Shown here: in pieces, positions 31,762 to 40,210 of the stretch
Position numbering within the stretch: position 1 is the stretch's first letter
Layout of the letters: each line of letters starts with the position of its first letter
Assembly: GCA_937924995.1 (NCBI GenBank)
Contig: CALEXY010000007.1
Coordinates: 1-64,000 of the forward strand
From: an uncultured Candidatus Saccharibacteria bacterium
GTDB taxonomy: Bacteria; Patescibacteriota; Saccharimonadia; Saccharimonadales; Saccharimonadaceae
Length of the DNA: 64,000 bases
Reading direction: 5' to 3'
Program-made: the position numbers and the translations under genes
The notes under the pieces: model-generated
Databases searched by the model: none
What the model was told of the DNA's origin: nothing
Seen by the model: the letters and a program-made list of their open reading frames with translations, nothing else

Positions 31762-34219
31762 AGCGATCCTCCTCGGTGTGTGTGTGTGTGTGTGGCTCGC
31801 TATGCTCGCCTAGGAAGTTACGCATTACTTTTTCTCTTGGACGTTCTACAACTGCTGGGTCGTAGTAGACCTTTCGTTTATCAAATGGCCGATATACTAT
31901 ATCTTGTATACGAGTCGAGTCTACTTCGGTTTTACGTAGACGTTCAGCTATTTTCCCTTCGCCATGAATTTTATATTCTTTGATTTTTTGAAAAAGATTG
32001 TCGGCGTTTTCATCAATTAATACATCATCTTTCCCAGTAACTATCCCTACTGAATTAATCGGCATCAACTCATTGATTGAAATACCACGCTCATACTCGT
32101 CTTTTCCTTTAGTGTCTTTCTTGCAAAAATAGTATTTATTAATGTCGAGTTTAATTGGTGAATAATTAATCGTAGAGGATCTTAATGCGTCAAATTTTTG
32201 TTCCCTCGTACCGAACTTACTAGCATATAATACTTTTGCGTCAGAACTTGAATTAGATGTTTTGACTGCAATTATAATCGATACACCTTGCTGAATGGTA
32301 TCAAAAATATTTTCGTCTATACTTCCGTCTGGTGCCTTTTCTTTTTTACGCACATTACCGTGTAAATCTAATATGTAGATTTTATTGAAAGTCTTAGCTA
32401 AATGCCAGCGCATTCCTCTAAAAGTCGGATTATCTAAGTAGCCATGATTTGTAATCATCGCAACCACACCTTTACCGTTCTTAGAAATCATATCTTCAGC
32501 AAAAGAGATAAATTTTACATAGTCGTCGTTTAGCCATTTCGGGTTCCGTTCGTTTAATTTTTGATGGCCGCCTGGCTCAAATTTATATTTATCAATAAGA
32601 CTCAAAGCATATCTATTCTTATTCATACTCTCTCCAGAGTATGGCGGGTTTCCGATAACCACCATAACCGGTAGACCGTTTTTAATCTCAGATGCATAGT
32701 TCGATTCTTCGGTAACTACCTTTTGTAGACCGAATGCAAAAAGAGGAAGTTCTTTTTCTTCACCCTCTGTAAGTGTATTTGTGAGAAAAATACGTAAACG
32801 GTCATTAAGGTTTTTGGCACCAAGTTCAGAAAGTGTCATACCTAGCTTTAGATGAGCAATCGTATATGGCGTCATCATGAGCTCGAAGCCATTCAATCTA
32901 GGCAAAATATTTTCATTCACATATAATGGCCAGGCGCCAGCATTAGTTTTGAAGTTATTATCATAAATATACCGAACAGTTTCATTCAAAAATGTAGCAG
33001 TTCCTACGGCCGGATCTAGAATCTGAACTTTTGGAATAGTGTCAATGCGCTTATAATACATTTTCTTTCCGGAGCCTTTAGAATACGGGTCTACATCATG
33101 AGCGTATTCTACTTTCTCATTACTTGCTATTCCTTCCGAGATACCAAAATCTTCTTTAAGAACTTTATCTACCATTGAAATAATATATCTAGCAACTGGA
33201 ATAGGAGTGTAATATGCCCCCATCTTTTTTCTTAACTCTGCATCGTAAGCCGCCAAAAAATCTTCATAGAAATGGATAATTGGATCTTTTGCTTCATCTT
33301 TGGCGTCTTCAGTGATATGTAGATGACGATGCACGATATCTTTAATATCGGATACTGCAAAAATATCGCAAAGCTCATCGACGATATAGCTAAGACTCTT
33401 ATTGAAATTTACCCCTGCGATATGGTCGAAGAATTCACGCAGGAATGGATTAGTGTCAGGAATAAGTTCGCGCGCCTCCATACGAGAAAAATCTTTGGGT
33501 GAATCATCGTTATATCTAGCAACGAAAAGACCATAGACAAGTGTCTGCGCATACATATCAGCAAATGCTTCGCGCTTCAAATCCGATACTAGTAATTGTC
33601 GCATCAATTCATAGATTGCTTCAATATCTTCATCGCGACGCACTATATTATTGTCCACATTTTGGTTAATAATCACTTCGACTTGATTACGAATACGACG
33701 CGATTTACCCCCCATAATTTCTGCCAATCTTATGCCACTCCTAATTTTTTCTGGAGTCAATTCAAAGAACGCATTTATTTCATCTGCAAGCCTACCGTAG
33801 TTTTCTTTATAGATGGCAGTTATTTTCTTTTCTTTTGAACTATATTCACCAATTTTTATTTCAAAATATTTTTCACCATTTCTAAAGAAACGCCAATCGA
33901 GATTATTCGTAAGAATTATATTATCGTACCCCTTGTAGCGGTCCATCTGATCCGTTCTTTCAATATCATTGAGATTTTTATTGATATCTTTCATTTCAGC
34001 ATAACCACGAATGATTTCTCGGTTGTTTTTATTTAGAAAAACATAATCTGGCGCGCCATGTTCACTACGGGTAGGTTCATTAATGGCCTTAATATTATCG
34101 ACAAACTCAAATAGTGGCTTAAAGAAACCGCGATACGAATGTTCAGTAGTAATTCCCGACAGAGATTCCTTAATTACTGAACTTATGAAAGTGTCAATGT
34201 CTTGGGCTTTGACTGACAT
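31751..34219 (-). CDS. Nuclease-methyltransferase R-M protein (type IIG/ISP-like), truncated by frameshift
   Basis: An 822-aa frame. The N-terminal nuclease reads APDYVFLNK...GYAEMKD (PD-x-ExK). A helical connector follows, then the N6-adenine methyltransferase with LRKKMGAYYTP, ILDPAVGTATFL (motif I) and VIGNPPYSGES (motif IV NPPY), then the start of the type ISP C-terminal domain ending YRPFDKRKVYYDPAVV. No helicase motifs. It runs into a (TG)9 tract at 31777-31794, read as HTHTHT, and stops 9 codons later. Adding one dinucleotide or losing two would join the 30949-31761 frame and give a protein of about 1,089 aa. GGAG precedes the ATG. Confidence 0.88.
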   Translation of the reverse strand: MSVKAQDIDTFISSVIKESLSGITTEHSYRGFFKPLFEFVDNIKAINEPTRSEHGAPDYVFLNKNNREIIRGYAEMKDINKNLNDIERTDQMDRYKGYDNIILTNNLDWRFFRNGEKYFEIKIGEYSSKEKKITAIYKENYGRLADEINAFFELTPEKIRSGIRLAEIMGGKSRRIRNQVEVIINQNVDNNIVRRDEDIEAIYELMRQLLVSDLKREAFADMYAQTLVYGLFVARYNDDSPKDFSRMEARELIPDTNPFLREFFDHIAGVNFNKSLSYIVDELCDIFAVSDIKDIVHRHLHITEDAKDEAKDPIIHFYEDFLAAYDAELRKKMGAYYTPIPVARYIISMVDKVLKEDFGISEGIASNEKVEYAHDVDPYSKGSGKKMYYKRIDTIPKVQILDPAVGTATFLNETVRYIYDNNFKTNAGAWPLYVNENILPRLNGFELMMTPYTIAHLKLGMTLSELGAKNLNDRLRIFLTNTLTEGEEKELPLFAFGLQKVVTEESNYASEIKNGLPVMVVIGNPPYSGESMNKNRYALSLIDKYKFEPGGHQKLNERNPKWLNDDYVKFISFAEDMISKNGKGVVAMITNHGYLDNPTFRGMRWHLAKTFNKIYILDLHGNVRKKEKAPDGSIDENIFDTIQQGVSIIIAVKTSNSSSDAKVLYASKFGTREQKFDALRSSTINYSPIKLDINKYYFCKKDTKGKDEYERGISINELMPINSVGIVTGKDDVLIDENADNLFQKIKEYKIHGEGKIAERLRKTEVDSTRIQDIVYRPFDKRKVYYDPAVVERPREKVMRNFLGEHSEPHTHTHTEEDRYDI
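31777..31794. repeat. (TG)9 dinucleotide tract inside the R-M gene
   Basis: Nine TG units on plus (CA on minus) within coding sequence. Frame arithmetic: the current nine units put the two halves out of frame by +1. Ten or seven units restore a single frame. This is the classic layout of a slipped-strand phase-variation switch. Confidence 0.88.
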
Positions 34220-34371
34220 ATAGTCTCCACTAAATACTTATTAATATTCTTAACCTAATTTTACCATGAAAAATACCTTAAAACGACCCCATAAAACCAC
34301 CCTTCCTATCTTAGATTTTCTACAAAGTAACCTGCTCTAACCCACTCAGATGCAATACTCTAGGACTAGTA

Positions 34372-34405
34372 AGACCCGAGTGGAGTCTTCCACTCGGGTC
34401 TTTTT
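34372..34405 (+). terminator. Orphan intrinsic terminator (plus strand)
   Basis: Perfect 12-bp hairpin AGACCCGAGTGG/CCACTCGGGTCT followed by TTTTT, plus strand. No plus-strand gene precedes it; the 34220-34371 stretch might encode a short RNA, but I see no promoter or fold. The rest of 34220-34582 is otherwise empty. Confidence 0.75.
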
Positions 34406-34582
34406 CTTGGTCTATTGTTAATCTGCCAGAAATCCGGTCAGAAGACCAATGTAGTTTCGGTTTTTTCTTCTACTTATTTTCGAGTCTCAATGTAGGTGGT
34501 AGTTTCTAATTTTAGCGCCTGTTATCTATATGTAATTCTCTTGGCTTATTGATTCTAGTGGTCTTAGTTTTAAAGCCTTTTT

Positions 34583-35011
34583 TTATTTTTCTACTTTTAT
34601 TAATATTGCATCAAAACAGAGATTCTGAATCTCTTTATTCCATTTAATGCGATTGTATTTTGGCGGAGTAGTGCTAGTATTTCTGTCTGCAATTATTCGG
34701 TTGAGTAATTCCTCTAGCTGTTTATTCGGCACGGCTTTTGATACTTCGGCCATCCAGAATATTAGTTCGCCACAAACAATACTCTTGTTGAAAGACTTGT
34801 CTTTATCTACAGAAGGGCAGTATTCCTCGATAAGGTGCCAATACTGTGTGGGCTCGGCTTTTGTATAATCTACGGTCAATCCGCGTTTCTTCGCTAGATC
34901 TATGTATCCGCCGCTAGTTTGCTGATAGCCAGCTTTAATAAGTCGCTCTGTCAATGGACAGGGTGTATTATTTTTATCTTTAAAGAATTCTTCGACTTGG
35001 TGGATATTCAT
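34583..35011 (-). CDS. Unknown 142-aa island protein
   Basis: Not recognised. Soluble, with no membrane segment; carries DKSFNKSIVCGELIFWMAEVSKAV as its most distinctive stretch and PNKQLEELLNRI after it. A decayed copy of that block (SIVCGELKFWLAE) occurs at 39216-39325, so the family was present at least twice in the island. Start ATG 35011; ribosome-binding site not obvious. Confidence 0.6.
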   Translation of the reverse strand: MNIHQVEEFFKDKNNTPCPLTERLIKAGYQQTSGGYIDLAKKRGLTVDYTKAEPTQYWHLIEEYCPSVDKDKSFNKSIVCGELIFWMAEVSKAVPNKQLEELLNRIIADRNTSTTPPKYNRIKWNKEIQNLCFDAILIKVEK

Positions 35012-35184
35012 AATACCACTATATCACGTTATTAAATCATACTTATTTGTCGCGACTCAATCATTCTAAAAAATAACAAAAACCCCACCAGATATTTGAT
35101 TGTACTCAAATAAATGGGATATCACTCTAATAACTCATTAGTGTAGTATTTTAAGCCTCTTTGGTTTTAATTCTCTTTAGTCTG

Positions 35185-35940
35185 TTATATTTTTTCAAAA
35201 ATAGACATAATATGTGGATTGAAGAAAAGAAATTCACTATTGGAGTATGAGTTATTTTTTTTAAATTCTTCTATCGCATTTTTACTTCTTTTTACGAATG
35301 TTAATTTTTTATAATAATTATCTGCAATAATTATTCCATCAATCTTATTGCTCTGCATGAATATTTTTTCCACCCCAGGAAATAATAATGGCCATGCTGG
35401 ACACGGTGCAGCATTGGGCTTATCACGACAAATAATATGTGTACCGAGCATAGTTACATCTTCAGTCATGAACCATATTGAAATAGGTAAGTTTTTAGAA
35501 CTTGCAATCTCAAGTAGTCTATTTTTATAATCATGCACCTTTGAGTAATGATTATTAAAGGCCTGGATAAAATTATTTTTATAATTATCCTCATTCGCCT
35601 CTGATTGTATCTCTCCTCTCAATACACAAGAATCTTTATCTTTTAACACCGCATAAGCTTTTTGCTTCATTTCTTCTACAATCAAGTTATTTTCTTTACG
35701 TTGTAGGCTTCCCCTCTTATTTCGTCTATGAGCGTCGTATTCAAAATGCTCTATGCCATATATTTTTTCACTGCTGACCGAATAGATATCTGGACGATCG
35801 AATTGATGCCAATTATTTAATAAATGTTCCGCTTCTTTTTGGCTTACCCCGTATTTCATGACATTAAAGCACGTTGAATTATCTTTTTGAACAAGATAGT
35901 GCTCCATAATCCGTTCTGCTTCGCAATCTTTCTTAATCAT
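35185..35940 (-). CDS. Unknown 251-aa island protein, coupled to the membrane protein upstream
   Basis: Not recognised. Soluble mixed alpha/beta protein, Lys/Asn-rich, with a basic stretch HRRNKRGSLQRKENN, a block ISIWFMTEDVTMLGTHI and KIDGIIIADNYYKKLTFVKRSK near the end that could be a Rossmann-like or nuclease-like strand pattern. I start at ATG 35940, eight bases after GAAAGAG. It overlaps the end of the membrane protein gene by 8 bases, so the two are probably translated together and act together. Confidence 0.6.
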   Translation of the reverse strand: MIKKDCEAERIMEHYLVQKDNSTCFNVMKYGVSQKEAEHLLNNWHQFDRPDIYSVSSEKIYGIEHFEYDAHRRNKRGSLQRKENNLIVEEMKQKAYAVLKDKDSCVLRGEIQSEANEDNYKNNFIQAFNNHYSKVHDYKNRLLEIASSKNLPISIWFMTEDVTMLGTHIICRDKPNAAPCPAWPLLFPGVEKIFMQSNKIDGIIIADNYYKKLTFVKRSKNAIEEFKKNNSYSNSEFLFFNPHIMSIFEKI

Positions 35941-36763
35941 ATATATCACTCTTTCCGTACGCCTTAGGAGCGCTAATAATTTTACATTCTAAAATTCTAC
36001 TATTATTGTAAAATTTGTATTTTTTATCATATATCTCATATATTTCATAGCTAATCTCCAATTCAATTAACTGGCTATAGGTGTTACCATAGCAATCCTC
36101 GAAGAAAAATTCTATCCTAGTAGATTCACTACCATATTCTGGGCGCTCTAAGCATATTAACTTAACGCCATTCTTATCGCATGGAATGACTACTTTGAGA
36201 TTTACGCCTATTACTTTTTTCTCATTAGAATATATTACAGGGAATAATACTAAATCTTTTTTATTACCTTCAGATTTTGCCAGTCTTTCAGACATAAGCC
36301 GCAAATTATACATTTCTCTTTGCCCCTTATTTTGAAGACTAAATTTTAGAAACGGATTTTTTAATATCTCGTTTTTTAAATAGATCTCTTTTGATGATTT
36401 TTCTTGAGGCAAACATGTATATTCAATTTCCGCATCTCGACTTTTCTCAACTACATTATCGGAATATTCAACACTGATTAGAGGAAGCGCCGCAATGGCG
36501 CTATCTTGTTTTCTAACCTGATTCTGATGTTCAATACTTTTGTTTACCGAGTAGGCCGTTGCAATAAAACCAGCTAACGCACTTAAGGCCGAGGCAAAAT
36601 AACCTATCAAGACAACAGACCATTGACCTGGGGCTGAATTTACTGGTAGGCCTAATTTACTGGGAGTATTAGTGGCATCCAAAATAAACCATACTATTGG
36701 AAAGATAGTTAAAAATACGGCTAAGGCAATAAAGCCATTTTTATCTTTTATTATTTTTTTCAT
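35933..36763 (-). CDS. Two-helix membrane protein, unknown, island
   Basis: A 276-aa protein with two N-terminal transmembrane helices (about 11-29 and 48-70) and a cytoplasmic part of about 200 residues with Ig-like strand alternation (PFLKFSLQNKGQREMYNLRL). Small two-helix membrane proteins next to a soluble partner are common in anti-phage and toxin systems; here the partner is the overlapping 35185-35940 gene. The assignment to defence is inference only. Confidence 0.6.
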   Translation of the reverse strand: MKKIIKDKNGFIALAVFLTIFPIVWFILDATNTPSKLGLPVNSAPGQWSVVLIGYFASALSALAGFIATAYSVNKSIEHQNQVRKQDSAIAALPLISVEYSDNVVEKSRDAEIEYTCLPQEKSSKEIYLKNEILKNPFLKFSLQNKGQREMYNLRLMSERLAKSEGNKKDLVLFPVIYSNEKKVIGVNLKVVIPCDKNGVKLICLERPEYGSESTRIEFFFEDCYGNTYSQLIELEISYEIYEIYDKKYKFYNNSRILECKIISAPKAYGKSDIYD

Positions 36764-36819
36764 ACTAAAATTAACCCTGTTTATGCTATTAATATTTTTA
36801 TCTTTGATTTACGTTGATT

Positions 36820-37377
36820 TTAGCCCTGCACGGATTTTCCATTAATTGCATCAGTAACAACTTTAGCTATTTCTAGTTTGGTCATTGATTCGAATCTAGT
36901 AATTCTAGCTAATGGAATTCTAGCCCCCTTAAACATCCGTTCTATTTCTGCATCACGCTCCATGCGATCACGCTTGCTATGAGTAGAGTCATCTAATTCG
37001 ATGGCGCATATAACTTTATAACTTTCCTTACCAATCAATGCAAAATCAACTGATTTACCGTTAATGTGGCGAAATGCAGCATTCCAGTTTTGACCTTTTA
37101 CTCTGTAATCAAGTAAGGCCGAAAGATGTACTTGTGGCACAACAAACCATTTTGAACTGAATATCTCATTTAAGATTTTAAAACACTCATTTTCGCGCGA
37201 GGTCATAACATAGGATTTTGCATAATATTTATATTGTGACTTCTTAATTTGGCTATTGTTTTCATTCGAGTCTTCTGCTTGCTTGATTTTACCTACACCT
37301 TTAAAAATATAAGCTATTCCAATAAACATGGTTATAGCTATTGACCAACTTACTATATGATAAATTCCCTCTCCCAT
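36820..37377 (-). CDS. DUF2726 (PD-(D/E)xK-like) membrane-anchored protein
   Basis: A 185-aa protein: one N-terminal transmembrane helix (about 6-26), a linker, then YVMTSRENECFKIL, VVPQVHLSALLDY, INGKSVDFALI, CAIELDDSTHSKRDRMERD and MFKGARIPLARI. This order is that of DUF2726, a domain with a PD-(D/E)xK nuclease-like core (D in SVDF, E in AIELD). The biological role of the family is poorly known; its position in the island suggests DNA processing or defence. Confidence 0.78.
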   Translation of the reverse strand: MGEGIYHIVSWSIAITMFIGIAYIFKGVGKIKQAEDSNENNSQIKKSQYKYYAKSYVMTSRENECFKILNEIFSSKWFVVPQVHLSALLDYRVKGQNWNAAFRHINGKSVDFALIGKESYKVICAIELDDSTHSKRDRMERDAEIERMFKGARIPLARITRFESMTKLEIAKVVTDAINGKSVQG

Positions 37378-37538
37378 TTTTATTCCTAAATTAAACCTTT
37401 TTAGTTAATTTATTACCTAATATAATTATATCCTAAACCGGATAGCATACAATATTCAGAGCCTATGCAACATTTCTGAGGGGGTTCTATATTTTATATA
37501 TAAATGTATACGCTTATAATTATGAGGGTCAAATATAG

Positions 37539-37663
37539 TTAAATATTTTTATTCTCCACTAATCTTAAATGTTCAGTCTTGAGATAATATTTTTCTCCAC
37601 AACCAGCATTTTGATAGCTTTTCCTCTTGCAATTTCTATGTTCTTGCCAGTACAATATGGCAT
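37539..37663 (-). pseudogene. Small Cys-containing ORF, apparently frameshifted
   Basis: The ATG at 37663 opens a 32-codon frame beginning MPYCTGKNIEIARGKAIK. A -1 shift at the AAAA in codon 18-19 would join a frame reading NAGCGEKYYLKTEHLRLVE and ending at 37539, giving a coherent protein of about 41 aa with two cysteines. Either one A was lost or a programmed slip occurs. A near-consensus promoter and AAAGGAG lie upstream, and an inverted repeat flanks the transcription start. Function unknown. Confidence 0.5.
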
Positions 37664-37728
37664 AGGTAGATTCTCCTTTTATTAAGTAGTGTTAATTCAA
37701 GTATAGAATCTACCTATTTTGATGGCAA
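37662..37728 (-). promoter_or_regulatory. Promoter with operator-like inverted repeat
   Basis: Minus strand TTGCCA (37723-37728), 17-base spacer, TATACT (37700-37705). A 13-bp perfect inverted repeat, ATAGGTAGATTCT (37662-37674) and AGAATCTACCTAT (37705-37717), places one arm in the -35/-10 spacer and the other over the start codon. The upstream arm is outside the transcript, so it suits a DNA-binding repressor and not an RNA hairpin. Confidence 0.65.
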
Positions 37729-38047
37729 TGGATTTACCAATCTATGTTGCATAGGTTGTGAGTTAATACATACGTAGGCCTAAAATTATAAAACTTATCA
37801 AGCATCAACTTGCGTTAAATTGAGTGTGAATGAATACGGATAAATTACTAGAAAATAAAAAATATCGCTGACTAATTCTAGGTTATTTAACATTTTTGCA
37901 TATATAAGTTATTTGTTTGATTTATACGCGTTTTTAGGGATTTAAAAAACAAGCTAGATCGTGATTTTTGATATTAATCTGGATCTTATAAAAAATACTT
38001 AAAACAAAAATAGTTTATTTTCTTACCAAAGTATAAAAAGAATAAAG

Positions 38048-38137
38048 TTAGCGATTAGCCACTCGCGTATCTACTTTAGCTTTTTCTTCACGTTCAAAAG
38101 CCTTATCTATGAGTTTTTGTATTCTCTTCATATTCAT
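38048..38137 (-). CDS. 29-aa charged ORF downstream of the alarmone synthetase
   Basis: A frame beginning MNMKRIQKLIDKAFERE and ending VANR, starting 10 bases after the RelA/SpoT-domain gene's stop. Helical and highly charged. No clear ribosome-binding site. It may be a truncated partner or simply chance; size is below usual antitoxins. The rest of 37664-38047 appears empty. Confidence 0.35.
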   Translation of the reverse strand: MNMKRIQKLIDKAFEREEKAKVDTRVANR

Positions 38138-38147
38138 TGTCTATATT

Positions 38148-39149
38148 TTACTCTTTTTTCTTATTTTTAGCAAGTACATGATTGATTACCTCTAAAAAGT
38201 TGCTGAGATTCATGAAATAATTTGGATAAGCCTCGCGTATTTTATTAATCTGATTAAGTGCAATCAATACGGTTTGTTCTGTCCGTGGATCATTCTGTTC
38301 TCTTGTTTTATATTCTTTAAATGCTAAGTGATACTCAGACTCCTTAAAGCCAATGATACCTGCTTTCTTTTCTTTAAAATTCAATGTAACAACTATATAA
38401 TATGCTTTTTTAACTTCCTCATTATTAACAATTGGATTCATCAATGCGTAGATTGCTATCCTCTTATAAATCTGATGTGCATCCATATTTTCTTGAAGTA
38501 AGCTACATAGTTCAACGATCCCGAATTTGTTATAAACTGAAATAACTGGTGTACCTTCGGCAATTGCAAAAATAGATGAAACCTGACAGAAGAAATCATG
38601 CCAATATGAATTGTCGTCCTTCTCTTTTAGTGTTGTTCCTCTAAAAATATCTATTGTCTCGACAGACGTTGCCCATATGTGTTGGAATTGCGTTCTGAGT
38701 TGTATCTCAATGAACATTCCATTCTTCTCGAATATAAAATGTTTACCACGATACCCGCTAGCCTTTGGATTGCTAATGTAATCCTTTACTCTTTTTAAGT
38801 TTCTCCATCTTGATATTCTTTTTTCTATAGTAGATAACTGCTTCATGTCACTAACTATAATTCTAACCCCTGCGATATCTTGCATGCTGGACAGTCTCAT
38901 ATCTTCGAAACGATTCAACTTACCAATTATCGTTGGGAGCCGTTTAAGTCTTTGAGCTACAATAATATTATTTTTGTCTATCTTTTTTGCTAGCTTGACA
39001 CATTTATCATAGTAGCTATCAAGTATTGCGCCGTGAGCCTCACGCCAATTATTTAATGCCTTAACGGCATTTTCATAATCAGAGTCATGTCTTTGAGCAC
39101 GGATAGTGTCTCCTATTCTGTTTAATGCCGTGTTTGACATCTTTTTCAT
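38148..39149 (-). CDS. RelA/SpoT-domain (pp)pGpp synthetase-like protein
   Basis: A 333-aa protein with a RelA_SpoT nucleotidyltransferase domain: RLKRLPTIIGKLNR, SMQDIAGVRIIVSD (catalytic Asp region), YISNPKASGYRGKHFIF (GYR motif) and IEIQLRTQFQHIWATSVE (E/Q-x-R-T motif with HxWA). No HD hydrolase, TGS or ACT domain, so it is a small-alarmone-synthetase type; a helical tail follows. In a defence island it may be a toxSAS-like or housekeeping synthetase. TGG-TATAAT lies 6 bases before the ATG (leaderless type). Confidence 0.85.
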   Translation of the reverse strand: MKKMSNTALNRIGDTIRAQRHDSDYENAVKALNNWREAHGAILDSYYDKCVKLAKKIDKNNIIVAQRLKRLPTIIGKLNRFEDMRLSSMQDIAGVRIIVSDMKQLSTIEKRISRWRNLKRVKDYISNPKASGYRGKHFIFEKNGMFIEIQLRTQFQHIWATSVETIDIFRGTTLKEKDDNSYWHDFFCQVSSIFAIAEGTPVISVYNKFGIVELCSLLQENMDAHQIYKRIAIYALMNPIVNNEEVKKAYYIVVTLNFKEKKAGIIGFKESEYHLAFKEYKTREQNDPRTEQTVLIALNQINKIREAYPNYFMNLSNFLEVINHVLAKNKKKE

Positions 39150-39215
39150 AGCACTATTATACCACTAGATAAAGTATCAGATTAGACGTATTGACATTGT
39201 ATTTCTTTTGACACT

Positions 39216-39325
39216 TTAAATCATTATAAGTATCCTGTTCGTTTTCTCGGCGAGCCAGAATTTTAACTCACCACATACAATACTACCACTAAAACACCTT
39301 ATCTAGTCCGTATTTCTCGTTGCCA
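39216..39325 (-). pseudogene. Fragment related to the 34583-35011 gene
   Basis: On the minus strand, NEKYGLDKVF then, after a one-base shift in a T-run, SGSIVCGELKFWLAEKTN. The block matches SIVCGELIFWMAE of the protein at 34583-35011. There is no start, and the frame is broken: a decayed paralogue. Confidence 0.6.
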
Positions 39326-40210
39326 TTAATTCGCGTTATACCCAAAAATTCTAGTTAATAAAACTTCTTTCCAGAATGATTCTCTTGCGATGATATATTC
39401 ATCAGATACGTCATCAGTGAATGTCTCGAGAATTGAGTATTGAAAATTTTCTTGGATATATCTCAAACCTTTTTCTTCAACTAACTCCTTGAGTTTTTTG
39501 TTTGGATACTTGCCATTCTCGTTTTCATTTTTATCGTACCCACTAGTCAGATAAACTACCCAACGGCCAAAAATCCCATCCTTACCATAGGCTGAACCGA
39601 CATATTGCTTACCAGTATTTCTATCAGAAATTAAATAGACACCTTTGCGTGATTTTAATGCCGTACGCCACTCTTCAGATGTTTCAATTTTCCTTTTTAA
39701 ATCATAGTAGCTAACAGATATATTTTTATATCCTGGGAAAGCCTTATCCCCCACTCCTTTGTCTGGATTCCAAATCTCAATCACATCCAGTAAATCAATT
39801 AGCTTTTCCTGCTGAACATTTTTATTAGCCCTAATAATGCCATTCTGAAAATCCTTATGGAATTTCACCACTAACCGAAAATTGAATTTTTTAGTCAAAT
39901 ACTCGGCTTCTGAATAATTCGAGCGCCCACCATTCTTAACAATCTTCACGATACCAGTCATCAGCCAAAGATCCTTATCCGCATCTATTCGAATAAAACC
40001 AATCGCAATAACACCTTCCTTAAATGGCACAGAATTTTCACGGTTGTACACTAGTGCACGCAAATTAATTTCGTCCTGTTTTGCGGTATCCTCAGCATCT
40101 CGATTGGGATCGAAGCCAGTCCGGCTATTTGGCACCATGAAACGGATTTTGGTTTGGTTTATTTGTTCCTCAGATAACTGAAGCAGATCATTAAGTTTGA
40201 TGGGTTCCAT
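39326..40210 (-). CDS. GIY-YIG domain protein, possible nuclease
   Basis: A 294-aa protein. The C-terminal domain opens with KGVYLISDRNTGKQYVGSAYG, the GIY-YIG signature (GVYLI and YVGSA), continues GIFGRWVVYL and ends with ESFWKEVLLTRIFGYNAN. The N-terminal 160 residues form an uncharacterised domain. GIY-YIG proteins with such N-termini occur as stand-alone endonucleases and restriction-like enzymes; no methyltransferase partner is adjacent. TGC-TATAAT lies 9 bases before the ATG. It is the last gene of the accessory island. Confidence 0.8.
   Translation of the reverse strand: MEPIKLNDLLQLSEEQINQTKIRFMVPNSRTGFDPNRDAEDTAKQDEINLRALVYNRENSVPFKEGVIAIGFIRIDADKDLWLMTGIVKIVKNGGRSNYSEAEYLTKKFNFRLVVKFHKDFQNGIIRANKNVQQEKLIDLLDVIEIWNPDKGVGDKAFPGYKNISVSYYDLKRKIETSEEWRTALKSRKGVYLISDRNTGKQYVGSAYGKDGIFGRWVVYLTSGYDKNENENGKYPNKKLKELVEEKGLRYIQENFQYSILETFTDDVSDEYIIARESFWKEVLLTRIFGYNAN

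Noticed and set aside
37662..37717. RNA attenuator hairpin before the micro-gene
   Set aside because: One arm of the inverted repeat lies upstream of the predicted transcription start, so it cannot form in the mRNA; a DNA operator fits better.
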